DNA from: an uncultured Roseburia sp.
GTDB taxonomy: Bacteria; Bacillota; Clostridia; Lachnospirales; Lachnospiraceae
DNA: 64,000 bases
Assembly (NCBI GenBank): GCA_900756925.1
Contig: CAAELX010000038.1
Location: 1-64,000, forward strand
Direction of reading: 5' to 3'
The position numbers and the translations under genes are program-made. Positions 26,426 to 34,495 of this stretch are shown here, piece after piece; position 1 is the first letter of the stretch; each line of letters starts with the position of its first letter. Below the pieces are notes generated by a model, which searched no databases, was not told the origin of the DNA, and saw only the letters and a program-made list of their open reading frames with translations.

Positions 26426-27187
26426 TTATGCTTCTCTGATCACATCACTCATATCATAAAATCCTGCCGGTTTTCCTGCCAGAAATTTTGCTGCCTGGAC
26501 TGCACCTTTTGCAAAAACAGCCTTTGAATATGCCGTGTGCTTGAACTCGATCACTTCATCCTGTCCTGCAAAGATCACTTCATGTTCTCCGACAATATTT
26601 CCACCACGGACAGCAGAAATTCCGATCTCATACTTATCTCTCTTTTTCCGTTCTTTGCTTCTGTCATAAACATAGTTATATTTTTCATCTAATGCTTCAT
26701 TCATGGAATCTGCAAGCGCAAGTGCCGTTCCGCTCGGTGCATCAAGTTTCTGGTTGTGATGTTTCTCTACGATTTCCATGTCAAATCCTGCCGGTGCAAG
26801 TGTGGCAGCCGCTTTTTTTAACAGTTCCAGCAACATATTGATTCCAAGAGACATATTTGCTGATTTTAACACTGCTACCTGTCTGCTTGCTTCGTCTGCT
26901 TTCTGAAGCTGCTCCCCGGACAGACCGGTTGTACAGAGCACAACCGGTACCTGCTTATCCACACAATACACTAACAGATCATCAACTGCCTTTGCATTTG
27001 AAAAATCAATCACTACATCTGCCTCCACATCACACAGTGAGATATTAGGAAATACAGGGTAATCATTTTTTATTCCATCATATAAATCCACACCTGCCAC
27101 GATCTCAATCTCCGGATCGTCTTTGCACATTGCTGTAATAGTCTGTCCCATTTTTCCGTTGCATCCATGCATAATTACTTTTGTCAT
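26426..27187 (-). CDS. dapB: 4-hydroxy-tetrahydrodipicolinate reductase
   Basis: Second enzyme of the diaminopimelate/lysine branch, NAD(P)H dependent. 253 residues: the nucleotide loop GCNGKMGQTI at 8-17, and EKHHNQKLDAPSGTALALA with the catalytic His/Lys. It follows dapA with a hairpin terminator in the 74-base gap, so part of its expression may be limited by readthrough. Confidence 0.95.
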   Translation of the reverse strand: MTKVIMHGCNGKMGQTITAMCKDDPEIEIVAGVDLYDGIKNDYPVFPNISLCDVEADVVIDFSNAKAVDDLLVYCVDKQVPVVLCTTGLSGEQLQKADEASRQVAVLKSANMSLGINMLLELLKKAAATLAPAGFDMEIVEKHHNQKLDAPSGTALALADSMNEALDEKYNYVYDRSKERKKRDKYEIGISAVRGGNIVGEHEVIFAGQDEVIEFKHTAYSKAVFAKGAVQAAKFLAGKPAGFYDMSDVIREA

Positions 27188-27224
27188 ATTCTTTTGTCTC
27201 CTGTCTTTCTCTTTTTATATTGAA

Positions 27225-27253
27225 GAAAAAAGGAGCTGCATCCGAACAGCTCC
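27225..27253 (-). terminator. terminator-like hairpin between dapA and dapB
   Basis: Minus strand: GGAGCTG pairs with CAGCTCC around 8 bases and is followed by TTTTTT. It follows the dapA stop and precedes dapB by about 40 bases. Confidence 0.75.
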
Positions 27254-27261
27254 TCCTCTTT

Positions 27262-28146
27262 CTATAAAATGCCATATGCCTTCATTGCATCTGCAAGTGC
27301 TGCTGCATTCGCATCTGTCATCTCTGTCAGTGGGGAACGCAATGTTCCGACTTCCTTGCCCATCAGGTTAAGCGCCTTCTTCACCGGGATCGGGTTCACT
27401 TCAGAGAACAGGGCATTCACAAGCGGCTGTGCCTCTCTCTGCAGCTTCATAGCCGTTGCAAGATCTCCATCAAAGAAGCTCTGGCACATGGTGTGTACCT
27501 TCGCCGGTGCCACGTTCGACCAGACAGAAATCACTCCCAGTGCCCCGATGGACATTAACGGTACCACAATTCCGTCCTCACCGGAATAGAGGTCAATCTT
27601 TCCATCTGTCAGGTACATTAACTGGGATGCCTGTGCAACGCTTCCGGTTGCCTCTTTGATCGCAACTACATTTTCAACATCTTTAAAAATCTTGGCTGCT
27701 GTCTCCGGAAGAATATTACATCCGGTTCTTCCAGGTACATTATACATAATAATCGGTAACTTTGTACGCTCTGCGATTTCAGAATAATAACGGACCAATC
27801 CGCCCTGTGTACATTTATTATAGTAAGGAGTCACTGCAAGAATACCGTCTGCTCCGGCTTCCTCTGCTTCCTGCGTCAGGAAAATCGCCTCTCTCGTACA
27901 GTTCGATCCGCTTCCTGCGATCACCGGTACACGGTGTTTTGCAAAATCAACTGCCGCCTTAATGACCTTGCTGTGCTCTTCCATCGTAAGCGTGGAGCTC
28001 TCACCCGTGGTCCCTGCAATGATGATTGCATCCGTTCCCTGATCGATCTGCCAGTCGATTAACTCCTGCAGCTTCTCGTAGTTTACCTCTTCATTATCCT
28101 TCATTGGTGTGACAATTGCAACACCTGCACCTTTAAAAATAGCCAT
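27262..28146 (-). CDS. dapA: 4-hydroxy-tetrahydrodipicolinate synthase
   Basis: Condenses pyruvate and aspartate semialdehyde, the first step of the lysine/diaminopimelate branch. 294-residue TIM barrel with GTTGESSTL, YYNKCTQGG, MYNVPGRTG and the Schiff-base lysine in AIKEATGS. A lysine riboswitch precedes it. Supplies meso-diaminopimelate for the wall, in keeping with the DNPR-type Mur ligase in this window. Confidence 0.96.
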   Translation of the reverse strand: MAIFKGAGVAIVTPMKDNEEVNYEKLQELIDWQIDQGTDAIIIAGTTGESSTLTMEEHSKVIKAAVDFAKHRVPVIAGSGSNCTREAIFLTQEAEEAGADGILAVTPYYNKCTQGGLVRYYSEIAERTKLPIIMYNVPGRTGCNILPETAAKIFKDVENVVAIKEATGSVAQASQLMYLTDGKIDLYSGEDGIVVPLMSIGALGVISVWSNVAPAKVHTMCQSFFDGDLATAMKLQREAQPLVNALFSEVNPIPVKKALNLMGKEVGTLRSPLTEMTDANAAALADAMKAYGIL

Positions 28147-28216
28147 TTTTTATCCTCCTGCATTATCATATGCGATGCAAATTTTTGTGTGAAAAATGTT
28201 GCCGGGTCCCTATATG

Positions 28217-28246
28217 AAAGAAAAGACCAGCCGACGGGCTGATCTT
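28217..28246 (-). terminator. lysine riboswitch terminator
   Basis: Minus strand: GATCAGCC pairs with GGCTGGTC around CGTC, followed by TTTTCTTT. It lies between the aptamer and dapA, as an expression-platform terminator would. Confidence 0.85.
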
Positions 28247-28314
28247 CCAAATTCGAAATCCAATGCAAGCGGACTGACCGCAAGACAATTCCAGAATCTG
28301 ATAGCTCCCCATCT

Positions 28315-28492
28315 TAATGCAAATGCTCTGCGGCACTCCCTCGATGACAGTCATAAAGTTCTTCACTTTATGCCCAAGTAATATATCTACAGGTGATATA
28401 TTCTTTCGGCGCACTTCCCTTTTGCTTTCCGTCTTCTGTCCCTGTTACATCCGAAAAGTGACTCATAAAGCACGCAACCTCTACCAGGCAAT
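28315..28492 (-). promoter_or_regulatory. lysine riboswitch (L box) aptamer
   Basis: Minus strand shows the L-box landmarks in order: AGAGGTTGCG near the 5' end, GAGTCA, AAGGGAAGTGCGCCGAA, a stem ending TTGGGC, then GACTGTCATCGAGGGAGTGC near the 3' end. Placement before dapA and a downstream terminator agree: lysine would be expected to stop transcription of dapA(B). Confidence 0.88.
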
Positions 28493-28515
28493 ATTTTTAC
28501 TGTTTACATGGGTCA

Positions 28516-28544
28516 ATCATAGCACCAACCCAATACCTTGTCAA
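28516..28544 (-). promoter_or_regulatory. sigma-A promoter of dapA leader
   Basis: Minus strand: perfect -35 TTGACA (28539-28544), 17-base spacer, -10 TATGAT (28516-28521). It starts the riboswitch transcript. Confidence 0.88.
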
Positions 28545-28564
28545 TGCGTTATCCGGCTAATTTT

Positions 28565-29200
28565 TTAACACTCGTCTTCTAAAAACTCAACCTTGCTGAC
28601 GGACACCTCATAGGCAACCCTCTTTTCCGTATCGTTCTCGTTAATTTTCTTCATATATTCCCTGCTCTGGATGCGTCCCCAGACCTGCACATGTCCGCCG
28701 ACTTCAAAGCCGGATGCAAATCTTGCATTTCTTCCCCAGCAGATGCATGGGATATAATCGGACTTGCCGTAAGAGCGGTTCACGGCGATCAGAAGATCTG
28801 CGATTTCCCTTCCAAGCGGTGTTTTTCTGTAGATTGGCTCCTTGCAGATATAGCCGTCTAGGAAAATCTGGTTGGTCTTGACATCCTCCGGAATCTCCCC
28901 GAGCAGCTCAAGCTCTCTGACGAACACGGAGAGCACCAGCCTGTTTTTGCGCTCCTCATGCCGGTTGAAGGAACGGAACTGTCCCAACACATAAATCGTC
29001 TGTCCGATATAGCTCTGGTTCACATCTATCAAACGCTCTGAAATCATGAGCGGTATGTAATCCATGAAATTGCTCAGTCTGTTGACCGCTACGTCTACCA
29101 CATAAAAGCCCTCACCGTATACTTCGTGGCTGTATCTGAAATCTGAAACGATCTCCCCCACGATTGAAACCTGGTTATTTTCAAAAATTTTATCTGCCAT
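28565..29200 (-). CDS. single-stranded DNA-binding-like protein with two OB folds
   Basis: 211 residues with two tandem OB-fold segments (about 8-100 and 105-205). The second reads like SSB: NQIFLDGYICKEPIYRKTPL and VQVWGRIQSREY. It lacks the acidic, Gly-rich tail and DDIPF-type tip of replicative SSB, so it is probably an accessory paralogue rather than the main SSB. Its stop abuts the dapA promoter. Confidence 0.75.
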   Translation of the reverse strand: MADKIFENNQVSIVGEIVSDFRYSHEVYGEGFYVVDVAVNRLSNFMDYIPLMISERLIDVNQSYIGQTIYVLGQFRSFNRHEERKNRLVLSVFVRELELLGEIPEDVKTNQIFLDGYICKEPIYRKTPLGREIADLLIAVNRSYGKSDYIPCICWGRNARFASGFEVGGHVQVWGRIQSREYMKKINENDTEKRVAYEVSVSKVEFLEDEC

Positions 29201-29358
29201 GAATATTCTCCCTTCCTCTTATCACCGGAATGTTTCGGTGACTTGCCTGACACCTACATTTTTACCATTTCTTTCCTGCAAAAATATCGGGCAACTTGTC
29301 GATAACTTTTTATATTCTGCGTCCTGCAATTCTGAGCGAAAAAAATCCAGTATACCAC

Positions 29359-29386
29359 TTGCGTTCTCCAAAAAATGTGATAAAAT
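29359..29386 (+). promoter_or_regulatory. sigma-A promoter of typA
   Basis: -35 TTGCGT (29359-29364), 16-base spacer, -10 TAAAAT (29381-29386), 70 bases before the typA start. Confidence 0.6.
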
Positions 29387-29455
29387 ATATAAGTTCAAGC
29401 TATATTAACTCTGGGGAATCCCGCTATTTCCCTACAGAAGAAAGAGAGATTTTAT

Positions 29456-31294
29456 ATGAGACAGAAACGTGAAGATGTACGAAACATAGCAATTATCGCC
29501 CACGTCGATCATGGTAAAACCACTTTGGTCGATGAGCTTTTAAAACAGAGCGGCGTATTCCGTGAAAACCAGGAAGTTGCTGAACGTGTTATGGACTCCA
29601 ATGATATTGAGAAGGAACGTGGTATCACCATCCTCTCCAAGAATACAGCCATCACTTATAAAGGAACCAAGATCAACATCATCGATACTCCGGGACATGC
29701 CGACTTCGGCGGCGAGGTAGAACGTGTCCTTAAGATGGTAAACGGTGTTATCCTCGTTGTCGATGCTTTCGAGGGTGTTATGCCACAGACAAAGTTCGTC
29801 CTGATGAAAGCACTTGACTTAAACCTGCCGGTTATCGTCTGTGTGAATAAAGTAGACCGTCCGGAAGCCCGTCCGAACGAAGTAGTGGACGAAGTTCTCG
29901 AATTATTTATGGATCTCGACGCATCTGACGAACAGTTAGACTGTCCATTCCTTTTCGCCTCAGCAAAAGACGGTTACGCAGTCCGTGAGATTCATGATCT
30001 TATTAACAATAAGAAGGATATGGTTCCTCTGTTTGAGACGATCCTTGATTATATCCCTGCTCCGGAAGGAGACCCGGAAGCACCTACACAGGTACTCATC
30101 AGCACAATCGACTACAATGAATACGTCGGACGTATCGGCATCGGTAAGATTGACAACGGTTCCTTAAAGGTCAACCAGGAAGCCATCGTTGTCAATCACC
30201 ATGATCCGGACAAGAAGAAGAAAGTCCGCATCAGTAAGTTATATGAATTCGACGGTCTGAACAAGGTAGACGTTGCAGAGGCCGGCATCGGTTCCATCGT
30301 TGCCATTTCCGGTATCGCAGATATCCATATCGGAGATACCATCTGCTCCGTAGAGAATCCGGTTGCCATTCCGTTCCAGAAGATTTCCGAGCCGACGCTT
30401 TCCATGAACTTCATCGTAAATGACAGTCCGCTCGCCGGCCAGGAAGGAAAGTTCATCACTTCCCGTCATTTGAGAGACCGTCTGTTCCGTGAGTTAAATA
30501 CCGACGTATCCCTCCGCGTGGAAGAGACCGATTCTCCGGACAGCTTCAAAGTATCCGGACGTGGTGAGTTACATTTATCTGTCCTGATCGAGAATATGCG
30601 CCGTGAAGGTTATGAATTTGCAGTCAGCAAGGCTGAGGTACTGTATCACACAGATGAGCACGGCAAGAAGTTAGAGCCAATGGAGCTTGCCTATGTCGAT
30701 GTTCCGGATGAGTTCACCGGTGCCGTCATCGATAAGTTAAGCCAGAGAAAAGGCGAGATGCTGAATATGAAGCCTCTGACAGGCGGCTACACAAGATTAG
30801 AGTTCAATATTCCATCCCGTGGTCTGATCGGCTACAGAGGTGAGTTTATGACCGACACAAGAGGAAATGGTATTATCAATACGATTTTCAACGGTTATGA
30901 CACTTACCGCGGTGACATTGCCTACCGTCAGCTCGGTTCCCTGATTGCATTCGAATCCGGCGAATCTGTTACTTACGGTCTGTTCTCCGCACAGGATCGT
31001 GGTACCCTCTTCATCGGACCTGGTGAAAAGGTATACGCAGGTATGGTTATCGGCTCCTGCTCCAGAAATGAAGACATCGAGTTAAATGTCTGCAAGAAGA
31101 AGCATCTTACGAACACCCGTTCTTCTTCTGCCGACGAAGCTCTGACACTTGTTCCACCTAAGATTTTAAGTCTGGAACAGGCACTCGACTTCATCGATGT
31201 CGATGAGTTGCTCGAGGTTACCCCGATTTCTCTCCGTATCAGAAAGAGAATTCTCGATCCTACTCTTCGCAAGAGAGCTAATTTTAAGAAGTAG
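29456..31294 (+). CDS. typA: translational GTPase TypA/BipA
   Basis: Ribosome-binding GTPase needed under stress and for late 50S assembly. 612 residues: P-loop AHVDHGKTTLVDEL at 15-28, switch I ERGITI, DTPGHADFGGEVER and NKVDRPEARP, then EF-G-like domains and the BipA-specific C-terminal domain. Full length. GAGAG precedes the ATG. A clean terminator follows. Confidence 0.97.
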   Translation: MRQKREDVRNIAIIAHVDHGKTTLVDELLKQSGVFRENQEVAERVMDSNDIEKERGITILSKNTAITYKGTKINIIDTPGHADFGGEVERVLKMVNGVILVVDAFEGVMPQTKFVLMKALDLNLPVIVCVNKVDRPEARPNEVVDEVLELFMDLDASDEQLDCPFLFASAKDGYAVREIHDLINNKKDMVPLFETILDYIPAPEGDPEAPTQVLISTIDYNEYVGRIGIGKIDNGSLKVNQEAIVVNHHDPDKKKKVRISKLYEFDGLNKVDVAEAGIGSIVAISGIADIHIGDTICSVENPVAIPFQKISEPTLSMNFIVNDSPLAGQEGKFITSRHLRDRLFRELNTDVSLRVEETDSPDSFKVSGRGELHLSVLIENMRREGYEFAVSKAEVLYHTDEHGKKLEPMELAYVDVPDEFTGAVIDKLSQRKGEMLNMKPLTGGYTRLEFNIPSRGLIGYRGEFMTDTRGNGIINTIFNGYDTYRGDIAYRQLGSLIAFESGESVTYGLFSAQDRGTLFIGPGEKVYAGMVIGSCSRNEDIELNVCKKKHLTNTRSSSADEALTLVPPKILSLEQALDFIDVDELLEVTPISLRIRKRILDPTLRKRANFKK

Positions 31295-31310
31295 TTGTTT
31301 TAGAGATACA

Positions 31311-31339
31311 AAAAATGGGAGCTTTCGCTCCCATTTTTT
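31311..31339. terminator. typA terminator
   Basis: AAAAATGGGAGC pairs with GCTCCCATTTTTT around TTTC. It works on both strands and marks the left edge of the accessory island. Confidence 0.92.
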
Positions 31340-31585
31340 ATTATAAGAGTGGAGCTGTGCGCTCAATATCCGAACTCGAGATAGTGAGCGTATTGTTCCC
31401 CGAAATGTCGAAAGTCAGTACGAGCTTAATAAGTCAAGTAACCACACCATCGAATATCATGGTGAACGACATACGCTCACGCAATGGAGCAAATTGCTCG
31501 GTATTCCTCGAACTATACTTTCAAACAGGCTCATAGGTCTCGGGTGGTCTGTTGAGAGAGCTTTCACGGAAAGAGGTGCTGTTTT
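31340..31585. other. spacer with repeated CGCTCA boxes, no gene seen
   Basis: Between the typA terminator and the phage-like fragment. The motif ATACGCTCA or its inverse recurs: CGCTCA/TGAGCG bracket a small hairpin near 31360-31391, and another ATACGCTCA lies near 31470. A short palindrome GAGCAAATTGCTC follows. It looks like degraded regulatory DNA. No ORF is convincing. Confidence 0.35.
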
Positions 31586-31678
31586 ATGAAGATAGTTACC
31601 TATGACTGTGAAGTCTTTGAATGGAACTGGCTTTACAACCGTTTTTTTGTTTTCCAACAGTCAAAGACGGGATTATAG
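31586..31678 (+). pseudogene. N-terminal fragment resembling a phage family A DNA polymerase
   Basis: A 30-residue frame with a good ribosome site (AGAGG 9 bases upstream) begins MKIVTYDCEVFEWNWLY. This resembles the 3'-5' exonuclease start of phage family A DNA polymerases (YD-EVF-WL, with the Exo I Asp/Glu). The frame stops after VFQQSKTGL and nothing further of the gene remains. The match is from memory of the family and short, so treat it as tentative. Confidence 0.35.
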
Positions 31679-31732
31679 CATGAATTGGGTCTGTAGCCTA
31701 CTCGTTTTCGAAATTATGTCAAAATGTCCGGC

Positions 31733-33127
31733 TTATTTTGTGTGGCGCGCTTCTACCTCCGCTTTCATTGCTGGAAGTTTCTCTTCCAGATCAAATCCCC
31801 GGAAAACGAAGAACATTAGGAGATTGATTGCAATCGGCAGGAAGTTGGAAAATCCATAGATTGAATACTTCATGGATGTAGTTGCTGCGCTCAAACTTGC
31901 ATCATAAGAGCCCAATACCAAAAAGAAGGACAAGACAACGGAACCGATACCACTTCCGACTTTTCCGCCAAAGCCTACGGCACCGGAAGAAATAGCGACC
32001 AACTTATTATCATATTTGTACTCATTATAATCTACAGCCATACCCAAAAGTACGCCGTACAAACACATCAGTGGCATCTGCATAATGCTTGAGATCACGC
32101 CGGTTGCCGTAAACATCACAATGCTATTCGGTGCAAAGCAACGAACAAACATGGCAACGACGGTTCCTAAAAGACCAAAGTTAATGGCTCCTTTGACTCC
32201 CAGTTTATTGATGATTGGTTTTGAGATGGCAAACCCTACGATTGTTCCGGCAAAACCGACTCCACCAATCAAAGCCACCAGGTTATCATTACCAAAAATC
32301 CATTTACAATAGTAGGTAGAAGATACTGCAGAAATTGAGTTTGTCACCGCTGTAATGACATTAAAGAGCAGTACGATAACCCAGTACTTATTGCGGAACA
32401 GCATACCCATGGCTTCCTTGAATGGTGTCTTGTCTCCTTCTTCAGCATATTCCACCTCAAGACTGTCCCCCAAGTCGCGAATGGCCTTACTTCCATTCCG
32501 ATAGCAAAGTAAGAGACATAAAAGAACGACTAGGGCTAAGATCACACCAAACTTAATCCAGGCGTTTTGCGTTCCACCCAGGGCATTAGTGATTGGAATG
32601 ATGGCAATGACCATAATCATACCGGACAGATAACTGCCGATGGCACGAAAGATTCCCATATTAGAACGCTCATCCTGACTCTTGGTTCGCACGATCATCG
32701 CCGCCGCAAAAGGCGTAGAGATCAAGGTATAAACTACCGCAGTCAACAGCACATTTGTGACCAGCACATAGATCAGTGCCGGCACTTGTCCCATCTGAAT
32801 TGGCACGGTAAACAGCAGAATCAGAATCGCTGCCATCGGTACCATCATGCGAAGCATCCACTTGTAATACTTCTCGTTACCACCCTTAGATTGTTCAACG
32901 ACGTTGCCGAACCAGACATCTGTAAGAGCATCGACAAATTTGGCTATCGCCATGACGATACCCACACCGCCAACGGCCAATCCCACCTTATCCGTATAAA
33001 AATAGGTCAACTGGCCAACCAGATTTCCGACAAGTCCCAAGGCAAACTGCCCGGACATATCTGCCATGTAATCACTTTTTCTCATTACTTTTTGGATTCC
33101 CTGGGAATCCACACCCAATACCTTCAT
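31733..33127 (-). CDS. GPH-family sugar:cation symporter
   Basis: 464 residues with about 12 membrane helices. Features of the glycoside-pentoside-hexuronide family are the N-terminal YFYTDKVGL and KFVDALTDVWFG motifs (the cation/sugar Asp region). Probably imports the beta-glycosides or oligosaccharides cut by the three glycosidases upstream in the same operon; the specific sugar cannot be read. Three bases after the GH1 gene. Last gene of the operon. Confidence 0.88.
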   Translation of the reverse strand: MKVLGVDSQGIQKVMRKSDYMADMSGQFALGLVGNLVGQLTYFYTDKVGLAVGGVGIVMAIAKFVDALTDVWFGNVVEQSKGGNEKYYKWMLRMMVPMAAILILLFTVPIQMGQVPALIYVLVTNVLLTAVVYTLISTPFAAAMIVRTKSQDERSNMGIFRAIGSYLSGMIMVIAIIPITNALGGTQNAWIKFGVILALVVLLCLLLCYRNGSKAIRDLGDSLEVEYAEEGDKTPFKEAMGMLFRNKYWVIVLLFNVITAVTNSISAVSSTYYCKWIFGNDNLVALIGGVGFAGTIVGFAISKPIINKLGVKGAINFGLLGTVVAMFVRCFAPNSIVMFTATGVISSIMQMPLMCLYGVLLGMAVDYNEYKYDNKLVAISSGAVGFGGKVGSGIGSVVLSFFLVLGSYDASLSAATTSMKYSIYGFSNFLPIAINLLMFFVFRGFDLEEKLPAMKAEVEARHTK

Positions 33128-33130
33128 TTC

Positions 33131-34483
33131 TTATTCCTCCTCATTTGCTTGGATTGCCATTCCGTTGCTTTCAATTATTTTTTTATAATAGTAACCGGAA
33201 CGTTTGATTCTTCTTTCTCCACTGGCATAATCCACATAGATCAGTCCGAAGCGCGGATCATAACCTTCTGCCCATTCAAAATTATCCATCAATGACCAGT
33301 AGTGATAGCCCAACACAGGGATGCCTTCCGCTACCGCCCGCTCCAGATTTTTCAGGTAATCCTGCATAAATCGGATACGTTCGCCATCCTCTATCGTCCC
33401 ATCTTTCTGCAGGCGATCCTCCCGGCACATACCATTTTCTGTCACTAAAATCGGCAGTTGATATCGCTCATATAAAAAGCGGACCGTCCAGTACAAGGAC
33501 CTGCCATCGATCACCCAGCCCAAGGAGTTCTTAGGCAGGTTTTCCCGCTGAACGCTCTTATCCCCGCCCCAGGCAGAATAATCAAAGGCCTCATAATTGT
33601 TCACACCTATAAAATCCAACTTGGTCTGCACCAGCGGCATATCCTTCTTTTTCTGTCGATAAATTCCATAGGCACTGACAGGTTCTCCCCTTAAGATAGG
33701 ATCCATCCACCAGCGGTTGCTCATCGTTCCCATACCCTTGTAAAAAGTCTTATTGCGGGCCTCTTCCACCGATGCCTGACTCATCTCATCCTTTGGGATA
33801 TTGGCTCCTGTCGCAAACGATATGCCAATAAATGGTTTCTTTTTTGCCCGGCTACGGATTCTTTCAACCGCCTTGGCATTTGCCACCATAAAGTTGCGCG
33901 TAATCTTTGGAAAACACAGATAATCCCGCCGGAAAGGTGCATGTGCTCCCTGCATATAGCCATTCATCAAAAAACACTGTGGCTCATTAAAGGTAATCCA
34001 ATATTGCACCCGATCCGATAAGGCATCCACAACCACCTGGACATAATCGCAAAAGTCCTGAGCGATATTCTTTGACAGCCAACCACCTTTTTCGTTTACC
34101 CAGACCGGAAGATCCCAGTGGTAAAGGGTTACCAGTGGCTCAATGTCTACCGCAAGAAGTGCATCGATCAAATTGCTGTAAAATTCGATTCCTTTCTGAT
34201 TGACCTGACCCGGTGCCGGCATGATTCTTGACCAGGACAGGGAAAAACGGTAGGATTTCAGCCCCAGTTCCTTCATCAGAGCTACATCCTCTTTCCAGCG
34301 ATGGTAATGGTCGCAAGCCACATGACAATTTTCCCCATGCTTGATCTTATCTTTTGGTGCTACATCCCAGATACTTGGGCTCCTGCCATCTTCATCCCAG
34401 CCACCTTCAATCTGTGCGGCTGCCGTCGATGCTCCCCACAAAAAGTCTTTTGGAAAAGGCGATTTTCTTTCTTCTTTGTTCAT
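33131..34483 (-). CDS. glycoside hydrolase family 1 beta-glucosidase/beta-glycosidase
   Basis: 450-residue TIM barrel with the GH1 signatures FLWGASTAAAQIEGGW at 14-29, acid/base Glu167 in TFNEP, and nucleophile Glu349 in VTENG. No signal peptide, so it acts on imported sugar. Neighbouring transport is by a symporter rather than a PTS, which favours unphosphorylated beta-glucosides over 6-phospho substrates. Twelve bases after the GH3 gene. Confidence 0.92.
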   Translation of the reverse strand: MNKEERKSPFPKDFLWGASTAAAQIEGGWDEDGRSPSIWDVAPKDKIKHGENCHVACDHYHRWKEDVALMKELGLKSYRFSLSWSRIMPAPGQVNQKGIEFYSNLIDALLAVDIEPLVTLYHWDLPVWVNEKGGWLSKNIAQDFCDYVQVVVDALSDRVQYWITFNEPQCFLMNGYMQGAHAPFRRDYLCFPKITRNFMVANAKAVERIRSRAKKKPFIGISFATGANIPKDEMSQASVEEARNKTFYKGMGTMSNRWWMDPILRGEPVSAYGIYRQKKKDMPLVQTKLDFIGVNNYEAFDYSAWGGDKSVQRENLPKNSLGWVIDGRSLYWTVRFLYERYQLPILVTENGMCREDRLQKDGTIEDGERIRFMQDYLKNLERAVAEGIPVLGYHYWSLMDNFEWAEGYDPRFGLIYVDYASGERRIKRSGYYYKKIIESNGMAIQANEEE

Positions 34484-34495
34484 GTTATCCCCCCT

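Noticed and set aside
28381-28405. AATATATCTACAGGTGATATATT as a second copy of the priA palindrome
   Set aside because: It is an imperfect match and forms a stem of the lysine riboswitch.
32567-33295. A 242-residue plus-strand frame
   Set aside because: Antisense to the GPH symporter and the GH1 end; His/Gln-rich shadow without a start site.
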